Source: Propionibacteriales bacterium (GTDB lineage: Bacteria; Actinomycetota; Actinomycetes; Propionibacteriales; Nocardioidaceae). Taken from it: a DNA stretch of 33,588 nt. Shown piece after piece: positions 8,717-19,815 of this stretch (its first letter is position 1; every line of letters begins with the position of its first letter). Where the stretch lies: assembly GCA_019510315.1 (NCBI GenBank), contig JAEKKP010000094.1, forward strand, positions 1-33,588. Direction: 5' to 3'. The notes below the pieces were generated by a model. That model was given only the letters and a program-made list of their open reading frames with translations. It had not been told where the DNA came from and made no database searches. A program made the position numbers and the translations under genes.

Positions 8717-9675
8717 CCGTCGTCCCCCTTGCCGATCAGGTCCGTCACGTCGAGGTCGGTGCGGACTCCACGGTACGCCGGCTGACGGAGCCGTCCGTCG
8801 GTCGTGAGCGTCAGGTACTGCACGTCCACGATCACCTCGGGGTCCACCCAGACGGTGCCGGCGGTGTCGACCCGTGGCAGAGCGGTCACGAACGGCGACG
8901 TGGCCCGTTCGAGCGGTCGCAGCTGGTCGCCGAGCCGCTGGCCGGCCTTGCCGGCGATGCCCGAGCCGACCCGGCCGCGGAACACCAGGCCCTCGCTCGT
9001 GGGCTCGCCCACGAGCACGGCGCCGAGCCGGTGGTCGCTGTCGGTCTCGAACCGGAAGCCGCCGACGACGAACGAGCCCGTCGGGCGGATCGGGAACTTC
9101 AGCCAGTCCCGGCTCCGGCGGCCCGGGTGGTACGCGGCGGACCACCGCTTGCTGACGATGCCCTCGAGCCGCTGTGCCTGCGCGGCCTCGAGGAGCGACG
9201 GGCCGTCCTCGTAGGTCGCCGGCACCTGGACCACGGCGGCGATCGCCGCTGTGTCGAGCCCGACCGACTCCAGCAGCTCGCGACGTGCTCGCAGCGGCCG
9301 TCGGCACAGGTCCTCGCCGTCCAGGCGCAGCAGGTCGAACGCCAGGAGGGTGACCGGGTTGGTCTCGGCCAACCGCGCCACCTTCGTGACGTCGCGCAGG
9401 TGCATCCGGTCCGCCAGCGCACCGAACGACGGGACACCGTTGCCCAGCGCGACGATCTCGCCGTCGAGGAGGACGTCGTGGCCGAGGTTCCCCAGGGCCT
9501 GCAGCTCAGGCCAGGCGACGGTGATGTCGTTCTCGTTGCGCGACCACACGCGCACCCGTCCGTCGGTCACCTCGACGAGCGCCCGGATGCCGTCCCACTT
9601 CACCTCGTGGGTCCACTCCGGACCCACCGGGACGTGGTCGCCTCGGGTCGCCAGCATCGGCTGCATGCGGCCCAT
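8713..9675 (-). CDS. ligD: ATP-dependent DNA ligase, LigD ligase domain, NHEJ
   Basis: Adenylation motif 'THEVKWDGIRALVEV', 'DVLLDGEIVAL', 'EGIVSKRWSAAYHPGRRSRDWLKFP'. Confidence 0.95.
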   Translation of the reverse strand: MGRMQPMLATRGDHVPVGPEWTHEVKWDGIRALVEVTDGRVRVWSRNENDITVAWPELQALGNLGHDVLLDGEIVALGNGVPSFGALADRMHLRDVTKVARLAETNPVTLLAFDLLRLDGEDLCRRPLRARRELLESVGLDTAAIAAVVQVPATYEDGPSLLEAAQAQRLEGIVSKRWSAAYHPGRRSRDWLKFPIRPTGSFVVGGFRFETDSDHRLGAVLVGEPTSEGLVFRGRVGSGIAGKAGQRLGDQLRPLERATSPFVTALPRVDTAGTVWVDPEVIVDVQYLTLTTDGRLRQPAYRGVRTDLDVTDLIGKGDDG

Positions 9676-9687
9676 CCTCGCAGGCGG

Positions 9688-11313
9688 TCACGGACCCGAC
9701 TTGAAGGTGACCGGACCGCCGCCCGGACCGCCGCCGGCGCTGCGTCCGAGCGGTATGCCCTTGAAGCCGCCACGCTGGTCGAGGGAGTCGGCCGCGCCGG
9801 TGATCGCCTGGTCGATGTCGGCCACCACGACCTCGTCGCCGGGCTCGAGGCCGTGGGTGATCTCGACCTCGCGGGCGCCGACCGTGCCGATCGTGACTCC
9901 CGTGCGGGAGAGCTCCTTGCCGTCCCAGGTCCGCACGGATGCAGCGTCGCCTCGCCGGGTGACGGCCGAGATCGGCACCGTCACCACGTCCTTCGCCGTG
10001 GCGACGACGATCGCGAGCATCGCCTGCGACCCGGCGGGCAGTGGGATGGTCGGGTCCTCGACGGTCACGGTGACCGGGTAGGTCGCCGTACCCGAGGACG
10101 TGTCAGCGACCAGGCCGACGGCGGTGACCGTGCCCTCCGCGGTGTCCGGCTGCCCCGGGGTGGTCACCCGGACCGTCTCGCCGACCTTGACCTGGCCGAC
10201 CTTGGCCGACGGCACGGTGCCCTTGATCGTCACGGCCTTGCCCCCGACCACGACCGCGCCGACGTCCCCCGCGCTGACCTGGTCGCCCTCGGCGACCGGC
10301 AGGGACACGACCCTGCCCGAGCGGGTGGACCGCAGGACGGCCTGGCGGAGCTGCTGCTGGGCATCGACCAGGTCGGCACGTGCCTTCTCGATGGCCGCCT
10401 GGTCGGCGGCGAGGCGGGCCGCCGTCACCGTGCCCGAGCTGCTGTCGGGCTGGTCTGCGGTCGGCGTCACGGCGCCGTCGCTCGCGGGGGTGGTGCTGCC
10501 ACCGGACGGAGTGGTCGGGTCGTCGGACGGAGTCGCGCTGTTCGCCGACAGGGTGGCGAGGGCCTGGGTCAGGGTGGCGGCGAGGGTGGAGAGCGCCTTC
10601 GCGAGCGCGTCCTGAGCAGCGCTGACATCGTCCTGGCGTGCCTGCACCTCGGCGAGCGCCGTCGAGCAGGCCGTGGCGTCGCCATCTCCGCTCTTGCCAT
10701 CCTCCTGGTAGGCGTCGGCACAGGCAGCGGTCTGGGCCGTCAGCGCGTCCTTCGCTGCCGCGATGGCCGTCGTCGCCGCGGTCTGCGCCTGCAGCACGGC
10801 GTCCTGTTGGTCCTTCAGCGCCTGCAGCTGTGCCGCCGTGTCCGGGTCCGGGCCGCTGCTGGTCGGAGACGCCGAGGGCGTGCTGCTCTTCGGCTTGTTC
10901 GCCTTCGGCTTCGACGACGCGGCGTCCGCGACGGCCTGTGCCTGGGCGTCCTTGTCGGCCTCGAGCTGGGCGACGGCGCGGGCGACGCTCGCCCTCGCCC
11001 GGGTGACCGCCGCCTGCAACGTGTGCGCGTCGAGCCGGGCGATCACCTGTCCCGCCCTCACGGTGTCGCCAACCGCCACGGCGAGCCGGGCCACGGTGCC
11101 GGCGGCACCGAACTCCAGGTCGGCCCGTCGGGCGGCGTCGACGGATCCGCTGGTCGAGAGCACCTCCTCGACGTCGCCCTTCGTGGCGCGCACGGTGCGG
11201 TAGCTGCCGGTGGAGGGGTCGTTCGTCACGGCGTACGCCGTGCCGCTGCCGGCCACGAGCACGGCCACCGTGGCCAGCACCGGCCAGCGGATCCTCTTCA
11301 CCCGGTGTCGCAC
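9688..11313 (-). CDS. HlyD/RND-type periplasmic adaptor-like protein with long coiled coil and Ser/Thr/Pro-rich inserts
   Basis: 'LEFGAAGTVARLAVAVGDTVRAGQVIARLDAHTLQAAV' lipoyl/HlyD motif, Ala/Gln-rich hairpin, 'VVSLPVAEGDQVSAGDVGAVV'. GTG start 1 nt after the upstream stop. Confidence 0.88.
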   Translation of the reverse strand: MRHRVKRIRWPVLATVAVLVAGSGTAYAVTNDPSTGSYRTVRATKGDVEEVLSTSGSVDAARRADLEFGAAGTVARLAVAVGDTVRAGQVIARLDAHTLQAAVTRARASVARAVAQLEADKDAQAQAVADAASSKPKANKPKSSTPSASPTSSGPDPDTAAQLQALKDQQDAVLQAQTAATTAIAAAKDALTAQTAACADAYQEDGKSGDGDATACSTALAEVQARQDDVSAAQDALAKALSTLAATLTQALATLSANSATPSDDPTTPSGGSTTPASDGAVTPTADQPDSSSGTVTAARLAADQAAIEKARADLVDAQQQLRQAVLRSTRSGRVVSLPVAEGDQVSAGDVGAVVVGGKAVTIKGTVPSAKVGQVKVGETVRVTTPGQPDTAEGTVTAVGLVADTSSGTATYPVTVTVEDPTIPLPAGSQAMLAIVVATAKDVVTVPISAVTRRGDAASVRTWDGKELSRTGVTIGTVGAREVEITHGLEPGDEVVVADIDQAITGAADSLDQRGGFKGIPLGRSAGGGPGGGPVTFKSGP

Positions 11314-11314
11314 C

Positions 11315-12166
11315 TCAGGACTCCTGACCCGTGTCGGAGCCGGAGCCGGCGCGCATCCGTGTGAAGCCGCCGCACTGCCCGTCCTTCGGAGTGGAGACCG
11401 CCATCGTCTTGGCGGTGACCGCTCCGGTGTCGTCGGTGGTGCCCTCCGCCTGCACGCACACGCCGACCTTGACGTCGGACGCGGCACCCGGGGCCGTCGT
11501 CGTGTACGTCGTCGCGGCGGCGGCCGTGACGGTCACGGTCGTCTTGTCGTTGCTGCCGGGCATCACCGAGGAGACCGTGAAGCCGGTGCCGGAGACCGCG
11601 GTGACCTCGCCGAACGCTCCGCCGATCGCCCGGATCTGGGGCCGGGGGCCGCCGCTCGGCGCCCCCGACGGCGGCGTGCCGTTGAGCTGCGGGCCGCCCG
11701 GACCCGCTCCCGGGCCACGTCCGCCGAGTGCGCAGGAGCCGTTCGTCGGCTGGGTGATCCGGACGGTCCCTGCAGTGATCGCGGTCGGCGGCGTCGTGCT
11801 GCCCGAGGTGGTGTCGTCGGCCGAGGAGACCGCCACGCACGAGCCGACCTTCACGTCGGCGAGCGTGGCGCTGACCTCCTTGGTGAAGACCGTGCTGCCC
11901 GTCCACGTGACGGCGACCTGACCCTGGAGGCCCTGCACCTGGGCGGTGCCGTCGGCAACGGCCGCGACCTTGCCGCTGGCGCCCGGGAACTGCCCGGCAG
12001 GCCCGTCCTGGCTGGTCTGCGGACCGTTGTCGGTGCTGCCCCGGCTCGGAGCGCCCGTGTTGTCGGCGCTGCTCCCGCAGGCGCTGACCAGGAGAGCCGT
12101 CGCGGCACAGGCGATGGCAACTCTGGCGCCCAGGCGGGTGCGAGTGTGGGGAGTGGTGAGGCTCAT
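11315..12166 (-). CDS. DUF5666-like lipoprotein
   Basis: Lipobox 'TALLVSACGS'. Two related segments: 'GKVAAVADGTAQVQG...TKEVSATLADVKVGSCVAV' and 'GEVTAVSGTGFTVSS...SDVKVGVCVQAEG'. ATG at 12166 has AAGGAG RBS; alternative ATG at 12184 overlaps the permease stop. Confidence 0.83.
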   Translation of the reverse strand: MSLTTPHTRTRLGARVAIACAATALLVSACGSSADNTGAPSRGSTDNGPQTSQDGPAGQFPGASGKVAAVADGTAQVQGLQGQVAVTWTGSTVFTKEVSATLADVKVGSCVAVSSADDTTSGSTTPPTAITAGTVRITQPTNGSCALGGRGPGAGPGGPQLNGTPPSGAPSGGPRPQIRAIGGAFGEVTAVSGTGFTVSSVMPGSNDKTTVTVTAAAATTYTTTAPGAASDVKVGVCVQAEGTTDDTGAVTAKTMAVSTPKDGQCGGFTRMRAGSGSDTGQES

Positions 12167-12180
12167 GGTTCTCCTTGGGT

Positions 12181-14105
<1,925 letters not shown>

Positions 14106-14109
14106 CCGG

Positions 14110-15261
14110 TCACCCACCCTTCTGGACGAGCACCGGTCCCTGACCGCCACCACCCGGTCCGGCGCCGTCGGGGATCTGGAAGTCGGTGTTCGGCCCGTTG
14201 CGGTTGCCGGAGCCGCCCTTCGGAGCGCTGAAGCTGACCACCTCGACGACGTCACCCTCCTTGAGCCCCGAGAGCACCTGGGTGTTGATGCCGTAGGTCT
14301 CACCGACGGTGACGACGCGCTTGGTGCGCTTCGACCCGTCGATCACGTAGACGTACGTCGTGTCGCCGTCGGTGTGCAGTGCCTGCGAGTTCACGGCCAG
14401 CACGTCGGTGGCCTGCTTCACGGTGATCGCCACGTCGGCACTCGAGCCGGCGTACAGGCCCGCCGTCTTGCCGGTCACGTCGACGGTGACGGGGAACTGC
14501 GCGGCACCGCTGTCGCTCGCCGTCGCGATCACGCCGACCTCGGAGACCGTCCCGTAGGCGACGTCGCCGCCGCCGGTCGGGGTGATCTCGACCTGCATGC
14601 CCTTCTTCAGCTTGCTGACGTCGGCGGCGGACACGTTCGCGTCGATCTGCAGCGAGCGTGGCGAGATCACGGTGATCGCGGGGGTGGTGCCCGAGCCACC
14701 GTCGGACGCCGGAGTGTTCCCCGCCTGGTCGCCGACCTCGTAGCCCACGGCGCTGACCGTCCCGCTGAACGGCGCCCGCAGCGTGGCGTCGCTCAGGGCG
14801 TCCTGCGCGTCCTCCAGGTCGGACTGAGCCGACGCGACGGAAGCCTCGTCGGCGGCGACCTGCGTCGACGAGGCATCGCTGTCCTCGGAGAGCTGGGACT
14901 TCGCCGCCGTCAGCTGCGCCTCGGCCGCGTCGACCTGGGCCTGCAGCGACGAGGAGTCGATCGTCGCGAGGAGGTCACCCTTGTGGACCTTGTCGCCGAC
15001 CGCGACGGCGACGCGCGTGACGCTGCCCGAGGACGAGAAGGAGAGGTCCTCCTCGCGCTTCGGGGTGATCGTGCCGGTGGCCGAGACGGTGGTCTTGTAG
15101 GTCCCCTTGGCGACGGTCGCGGTGATCCGCTGGGCGCTCGGGCTGTCGTCGCGCGCCATCCAGGTCCAGCCGCCCGCGACGAGGGCCACCAGGACCACCA
15201 GCACCGCGACCCACCAGCGGCGGGGCATCGATCGGAGCCGGGAGGGAAGGGGCAATCGCAT
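14110..15261 (-). CDS. HlyD-type efflux adaptor subunit
   Basis: '[45 protein letters not shown]'; single N-terminal TM; first gene of the export operon. Confidence 0.92.
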   Translation of the reverse strand: MRLPLPSRLRSMPRRWWVAVLVVLVALVAGGWTWMARDDSPSAQRITATVAKGTYKTTVSATGTITPKREEDLSFSSSGSVTRVAVAVGDKVHKGDLLATIDSSSLQAQVDAAEAQLTAAKSQLSEDSDASSTQVAADEASVASAQSDLEDAQDALSDATLRAPFSGTVSAVGYEVGDQAGNTPASDGGSGTTPAITVISPRSLQIDANVSAADVSKLKKGMQVEITPTGGGDVAYGTVSEVGVIATASDSGAAQFPVTVDVTGKTAGLYAGSSADVAITVKQATDVLAVNSQALHTDGDTTYVYVIDGSKRTKRVVTVGETYGINTQVLSGLKEGDVVEVVSFSAPKGGSGNRNGPNTDFQIPDGAGPGGGGQGPVLVQKGG

Positions 15262-15359
15262 GCCTGGAGCGTGGCGACGCGGCCTGTGGCTCGCATCGGC
15301 GGACCATGTGAGGACCCTATGAGGTGGCGCAGCCGGGCACGGCGAGACATCCTTGAACC

Positions 15360-16301
15360 ATGCGTGCCATCTGGAAGGGTGCCGTCTCGTTCGGCCTCGT
15401 CAGCGTCCCGGTCAAGCTGTATGCCGCCACGGAGAGCAAGGACATCTCCTTCCGGCAGGTGCACGCCAAGGACGGCGGCCGCATCAAGTACCAGCGGGTC
15501 TGCAGCATTGACGGCGAGGAGGTCGCGTACGCCGACATCGCCAAGGGCTACGAGACCGAGGACGGCGAGATGGTCATCCTCACCGACGACGACATGACCC
15601 AGCTGCCGGCAAGCAGCAGCCGCGAGATCAGCGTCGAGAAGTTCGTGCCCAGCGAGCAGATCGACCCGATGCTGTTCGAGAAGTCCTACTACCTCGAGCC
15701 CGAGAAGACCGGCGCCAAGCCCTACGCCCTCCTGCGCCAGGCGCTCGAGGACGCCGACCGGATGGCCCTGGTCACGGTCTCCCTGCGCAACCGGATGTCG
15801 CTGGCCGTCCTTCGCGTGCGCGACGACGTGATCGTGCTGCAGACGATGATGTGGCCCGACGAGATCCGGCAGGCGGACTTCGGGTCGGTCGACACCGCGG
15901 AGGCCAAGCCCGCCGAGGTCAAGATGGCCAAGATGCTCGTCGAGACGCTGGCCGGGGACTTCGAGCCCGACGAGTACGAGGACGACTACCGCCAGGCCGT
16001 CGAGGACCTCGTCAAGACCAAGATCGAGGGCGGCGAGGTGAAGGCGGCGCCCAAGGAGCGCAAGAGCGGTGGCGAGGTCGTCGACCTGCTGGCCGCGCTG
16101 CAGCGCAGCGTCGAGGCGGCGAAGAGCGCCCGCGGCGAGGCGAGCGACGACGCCGAGCAGCCGCCGGCGAAGAAGACCGCGAGCAAGAGCGCCGCGAAGA
16201 AGTCGGCCAGCAAGAGCACCGCGAAGAAGACAGCCCAGAAGTCGGGCCGAAAGACGGCGAGCAAGAGCGCCGCGAAGAAGTCGACGCGCAAGGCCAGCTG
16301 A
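15360..16301 (+). CDS. ku: Bacterial Ku protein with Lys/Ala/Ser-rich C-terminal tail
   Basis: 'MRAIWKGAVSFGLVSVPVKLYAATE...FRQVHAKDGGRIKYQRVCSIDGEEV' is characteristic of bacterial Ku. Confidence 0.97.
   Translation: MRAIWKGAVSFGLVSVPVKLYAATESKDISFRQVHAKDGGRIKYQRVCSIDGEEVAYADIAKGYETEDGEMVILTDDDMTQLPASSSREISVEKFVPSEQIDPMLFEKSYYLEPEKTGAKPYALLRQALEDADRMALVTVSLRNRMSLAVLRVRDDVIVLQTMMWPDEIRQADFGSVDTAEAKPAEVKMAKMLVETLAGDFEPDEYEDDYRQAVEDLVKTKIEGGEVKAAPKERKSGGEVVDLLAALQRSVEAAKSARGEASDDAEQPPAKKTASKSAAKKSASKSTAKKTAQKSGRKTASKSAAKKSTRKAS
16179..16283 (+). repeat. Two copies of a 27-bp direct repeat (78-bp period) in the Ku tail
   Basis: gcgagcaagagcgccgcgaagaagtcg occurs identically at 16179-16205 and 16257-16283, encoding ASKSAAKKS. 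Confidence 0.9.
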
Positions 16302-16403
16302 GCAATTCCAACGGTACGCCGCGGTCTCGGAAAAGGGCGATTTCCCCCGATAACCCGCTCAAAACGACATTCCCTCCCGACACACTCGTAACGTTCCAAC
16401 GTT

Positions 16404-16433
16404 TTGCGCGTTGTGAACTAGTACTCATAGGAT
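16404..16433 (+). promoter_or_regulatory. Candidate sigma70-type promoter for the secreted protein-sortase pair
   Basis: TTGCGC (16404) and TAGGAT (16428) separated by 18 nt in an AT-richer intergenic patch. Directly upstream are two AACGTT palindromes (16390-16395 and 16398-16403). Confidence 0.35.
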
Positions 16434-16547
16434 CGAACGGATTCCAGGGGTACGGGGTCGTGACGCCATCAGGCGTCTTCGTGCGCCGACCTCTGTGCAT
16501 GTGTGTTGTCGGTGTCGAGACGCGGCGCCCTTCCGGGAGGAAACATC

Positions 16548-17762
16548 TTGAAACGTGTGTTGAAGTTCGGAGCCATCATCGGGGCGGCGGCCGTCTCCGT
16601 GTTGAGCGTGGGCCCCGCCTTCGCGTCAACCAATGACACCGGCGGCGCCAACGCCAGTGCCTCGACCGGCACGGGATCCCTGTTCCAGCTGCTCGACACC
16701 GACGCCTGCACCTCCGCGGCCCCGTCGGGCACCGGCACCGGCCGGTGCGGCAACGGGCTGAGCCTGAACAACCAGATCAACGCGTTCTCCCAGAACGCCT
16801 CTGGTGCCACCAACGGCACGTCGACCGCCAACGCCAGCGTGGCGCCGATCGACATCACCAACATCGGCACCAGCCTCGACCTGAACGGGATCATCGACGG
16901 CCTGGTCGCGATCAACACCGGCACCGTCCTTGACGACGTCATCGGCGGGGTGTCCGACTCGGTGCTCAGGGGTCTGCTCCAGAACGCGCTCGGTCCCACG
17001 ATCCTCAACCCGCTCAACGACGCTCTGCAGACCACCCTGGCCGGTGTCACCGACGCGCTGCCGCTCGGGGTCCAGATCGGCGCGGTCGAGTCGCAGTGCA
17101 CCGCAACCGCGGCGCCCCTGAGCGCGACCGGCAGCAGCCACGTCGCGGGCGTCAACATCGTGGTCCACCTCGGCAACCAGGTGATCAACGTGCCGATGAC
17201 GCTCGGCACGACGCCGAACTCCAACCTGCTCGTGGGTTCGCCCCAGCAGCTGGTCAACGGCATCATCGCCGGCCTCGAGGACACCTTCACCCAGTCCCTG
17301 GGCGGTGCTCTCGACCCGCTGAACACGATCCTGTCCACGATCCAGCAGCAGGTGACCACGCAGATCTTCAACCAGCTCGAGCAGTCGCTGCTGCCGGCGC
17401 TGGCCAACGCTCTGGAGCCGCTGATCGCGGGCACGGTCAACAAGCAGGTCCCGGTGTCCCCGTCGTCGACGGGCCAGATCGAGGTCACGGCCCTGGAGCT
17501 CAAGCTCCTCGGGACCAACGTCCTCGACCTGGCGCGCTCGCACTGCGGCCCGAACGCCCGCGGGACCGGCACGCCGGCCGGCGGTGGCAACACCAGCAAC
17601 CCGCACCACGGGAACAACCCGCACGTGCCCACCGTGGTCGACGCAGGTCTCGCCGGTCACCAGGACCACACCGCCCGTAACGTGCTCGGCGCGACCGCGG
17701 CGCTGATGCTCCTTGCAGGAACGGCGGGGCTCCTGGGCTACCGCCGCATGCTCAACAAGTGA
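16548..17762 (+). CDS. Secreted/cell-surface protein with C-terminal sorting-like signal
   Basis: TTG start with GGGAGGAAA RBS (MKRVLKFGAIIGAAAVSVLSVGPAFAS signal). C-terminus 'HVPTVVDAGLAGHQDHTARNVLGATAALMLLAGTAGLLGYRRMLNK' has TM helix plus basic tail. Stop overlaps the sortase GTG. Confidence 0.82.
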   Translation: MKRVLKFGAIIGAAAVSVLSVGPAFASTNDTGGANASASTGTGSLFQLLDTDACTSAAPSGTGTGRCGNGLSLNNQINAFSQNASGATNGTSTANASVAPIDITNIGTSLDLNGIIDGLVAINTGTVLDDVIGGVSDSVLRGLLQNALGPTILNPLNDALQTTLAGVTDALPLGVQIGAVESQCTATAAPLSATGSSHVAGVNIVVHLGNQVINVPMTLGTTPNSNLLVGSPQQLVNGIIAGLEDTFTQSLGGALDPLNTILSTIQQQVTTQIFNQLEQSLLPALANALEPLIAGTVNKQVPVSPSSTGQIEVTALELKLLGTNVLDLARSHCGPNARGTGTPAGGGNTSNPHHGNNPHVPTVVDAGLAGHQDHTARNVLGATAALMLLAGTAGLLGYRRMLNK

Positions 17763-18391
17763 CGGACGGCAGAGCCGGCGATCGCATCGCGGGGCTGAGC
17801 ACGAGACTCCTCGTGCTCTTCCTCGCGATGGTGATCGTCGGCTTTGTCATTCCCTCACCGGGGATCGCCGGCATCCCCGGCACCAGCACGGGCGACTCGC
17901 GCTACACCGCCCTGCCGGCACCGTCGGACCCGGAGCTGCTGATCGTCCCGGAGATCGGCCTGCGGGCACCGATCGTGCCGATCGAGATCGACCCCGACGG
18001 CGTGCTCGACCCCCCGGCCAACGTGCACGAGGTCGGCTGGTGGCAGCGCAGCGCGAAGCCGGGATCGCCGTCGGGACAGACCCTGGTCACCGGGCACACC
18101 GTCCACACCGGTGGCGGCGTCATGAACGAGCTCGGCAACCTGCGCCCGGGCGCGCTGGTCCAGATCAAGACCCCGCTGGGCACGGTCGACTACGAGACCA
18201 CCAAGGTCTTCGTCTACACGAAGGCCGAGGTCGCCGAGCACAAGCTCCAGCTGTTCAGCCAGAGGCGGGCGAGCAACCGCCTCGTCCTGGTGACCTGCAC
18301 CGGCTGGACCGGCCACGACTACACCAGCAACATCATCGTGTTCGCCGATCCGCTCGGCGTCGAGAAGGCCGCCACCGGCGACGCGGCCTAG
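17759..18391 (+). CDS. Sortase, class E/F-like
   Basis: N-terminal TM, 'IPEIGLRAPIVPI'-type strand, catalytic His in 'TLVTGHTVHTG' and Cys in 'RLVLVTCTGW'. GTGA overlap with the preceding gene. Confidence 0.88.
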   Translation: MTDGRAGDRIAGLSTRLLVLFLAMVIVGFVIPSPGIAGIPGTSTGDSRYTALPAPSDPELLIVPEIGLRAPIVPIEIDPDGVLDPPANVHEVGWWQRSAKPGSPSGQTLVTGHTVHTGGGVMNELGNLRPGALVQIKTPLGTVDYETTKVFVYTKAEVAEHKLQLFSQRRASNRLVLVTCTGWTGHDYTSNIIVFADPLGVEKAATGDAA

Positions 18392-18397
18392 CTGGAC

Positions 18398-19798
18398 CTA
18401 GCCGGTCAACAGCGGCCACGGCCGCGTGCGCTCGAGCTGGGCGGCCAGGCTGAGCAGAGTGGGCTCGTCCCCGATCCGGCCGACCAGCTGGACCGCGAGC
18501 GGAAGACCATCCGGGCCGAGCCCAGCCGGCACGGACGCCGCCGGGTTGCCGGTGACGTTCCACAGAGCCGTCCACGCGATCATCTGGGTCGAGGCGAGAG
18601 CGACCCGCACCGGGCGCGTGCCGGTCAGCACGCCGGCGCGACGCGGGCGGATCGGCACGGTCGGGGTCAGCAGCACGTCGACGTCGTCGAACACGTGGTT
18701 CACGCGCTCGGCGAGGCGCTCCCCCGCCGCGATCGCCCGGTCGCGCACGCGCGGGCTGACCCAGCGGCCCAGGTGGTAGACGAGCCGGGTGCGCGGCTCC
18801 AGCCGTTCGAAGTGCTCGACCGCGTCGGACTCGGTGCGGACGCCGGCGAAGAACTGCGGGAGGAACGCCAGCGTCGTGTCCGGATACCGCGGCTGCACCT
18901 CCCGGACGTCGTGGCCCAGACCGGCCAGGAGGCGGGCCGTCTCCTCGACGGCTTCGACGTGCTCACGCACCAACCGAACCCCACGGGCAGGCGACGCGTT
19001 CGACCACCCGATGCGCAGGCTTCCCGGTTCCGCGCCGGCGGCCGCGACGAAGCTGGTCGTCGGCTCGGGCGCCGTGAACAGGTCCCCGTCCGTGTTGCCA
19101 CGGATGACGTCGTAGACGATCGCCGAGTCCAGGACGGTCCGGGTCAGTGGGCCCGTCGTCCCGAGCGCCCACCACAGGTGCGGGTAGGGGTGACTCGTCA
19201 CCCTGCCGCGCGTGGGCTTCAGCCCGAAGATGCCGCAGTGGGCGGCCGGGATCCGGATCGAGCCGCCGCCATCCCCGCCGATCGCCACCGGGACCATGCC
19301 GAGCGCGACCGCAGCTGCCGTGCCGCCACTCGAGCCGCCGGGCGTGCGGCTGTGGTCCCACGGGTTGCGCGTGATGCCACCGTCGACCGACTCGGTGAAC
19401 GGCCACTGGCCGAACTCCGGCATCCTCGTCTTGCCGACGACGATCGCGCCCGCCTCGCGCAGGCGGCGGACCACCTCGCCGTCCTCGTCCGCCGGGGTCG
19501 AGTTGCCGCGGCCACCGAACGTGGTGACGCACCCGGCGACGTCGATCTCCTCCTTGATCGCCACCGGTACGCCGTGCAGCGGGCCGGCCGTGCCGTCGGC
19601 GGCGAACCGGGCATCGAGCGCGGCCGCGTCCGCGAGGGCTCGCTCGCCGAGCACGACGGAGAAGGCGTTGACGCCGGGGTTGCGCCGCTCGATCCGCTCC
19701 AGGGAGGCCGCCACCGCCTCGACGGCGGTGGCCTCGCCGGTCGTGGTGCGGCGTACGAGATCGGCGGCGGAGAGGTCCGCGAGGTCGGTGCCCGGCAT
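18398..19798 (-). CDS. Amidase (amidase signature family)
   Basis: '[18 protein letters not shown]' (Ser-Ser-Lys Lys region), '[50 protein letters not shown]'. Confidence 0.95.
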   Translation of the reverse strand: MPGTDLADLSAADLVRRTTTGEATAVEAVAASLERIERRNPGVNAFSVVLGERALADAAALDARFAADGTAGPLHGVPVAIKEEIDVAGCVTTFGGRGNSTPADEDGEVVRRLREAGAIVVGKTRMPEFGQWPFTESVDGGITRNPWDHSRTPGGSSGGTAAAVALGMVPVAIGGDGGGSIRIPAAHCGIFGLKPTRGRVTSHPYPHLWWALGTTGPLTRTVLDSAIVYDVIRGNTDGDLFTAPEPTTSFVAAAGAEPGSLRIGWSNASPARGVRLVREHVEAVEETARLLAGLGHDVREVQPRYPDTTLAFLPQFFAGVRTESDAVEHFERLEPRTRLVYHLGRWVSPRVRDRAIAAGERLAERVNHVFDDVDVLLTPTVPIRPRRAGVLTGTRPVRVALASTQMIAWTALWNVTGNPAASVPAGLGPDGLPLAVQLVGRIGDEPTLLSLAAQLERTRPWPLLTG

Positions 19799-19815
19799 GG
19801 CCCGCAACCTACCGC

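Noticed and set aside
8717-9307. N-terminal extension of the L,D-transpeptidase ORF (7994..9307)
   Set aside because: Overlaps the LigD ligase out of frame; the signal-peptide-like start VSWLGPLLVAMVLALGG at 8716 with GTGA coupling fits better.
9031-11364. 777-aa plus-strand ORF
   Set aside because: Antisense to LigD ligase and the HlyD adaptor; no family resemblance.
16161-16301. Possible minisatellite or CRISPR-like repeat
   Set aside because: The repeat is in frame within the Ku tail and explained by Lys/Ala/Ser coding; no spacers.
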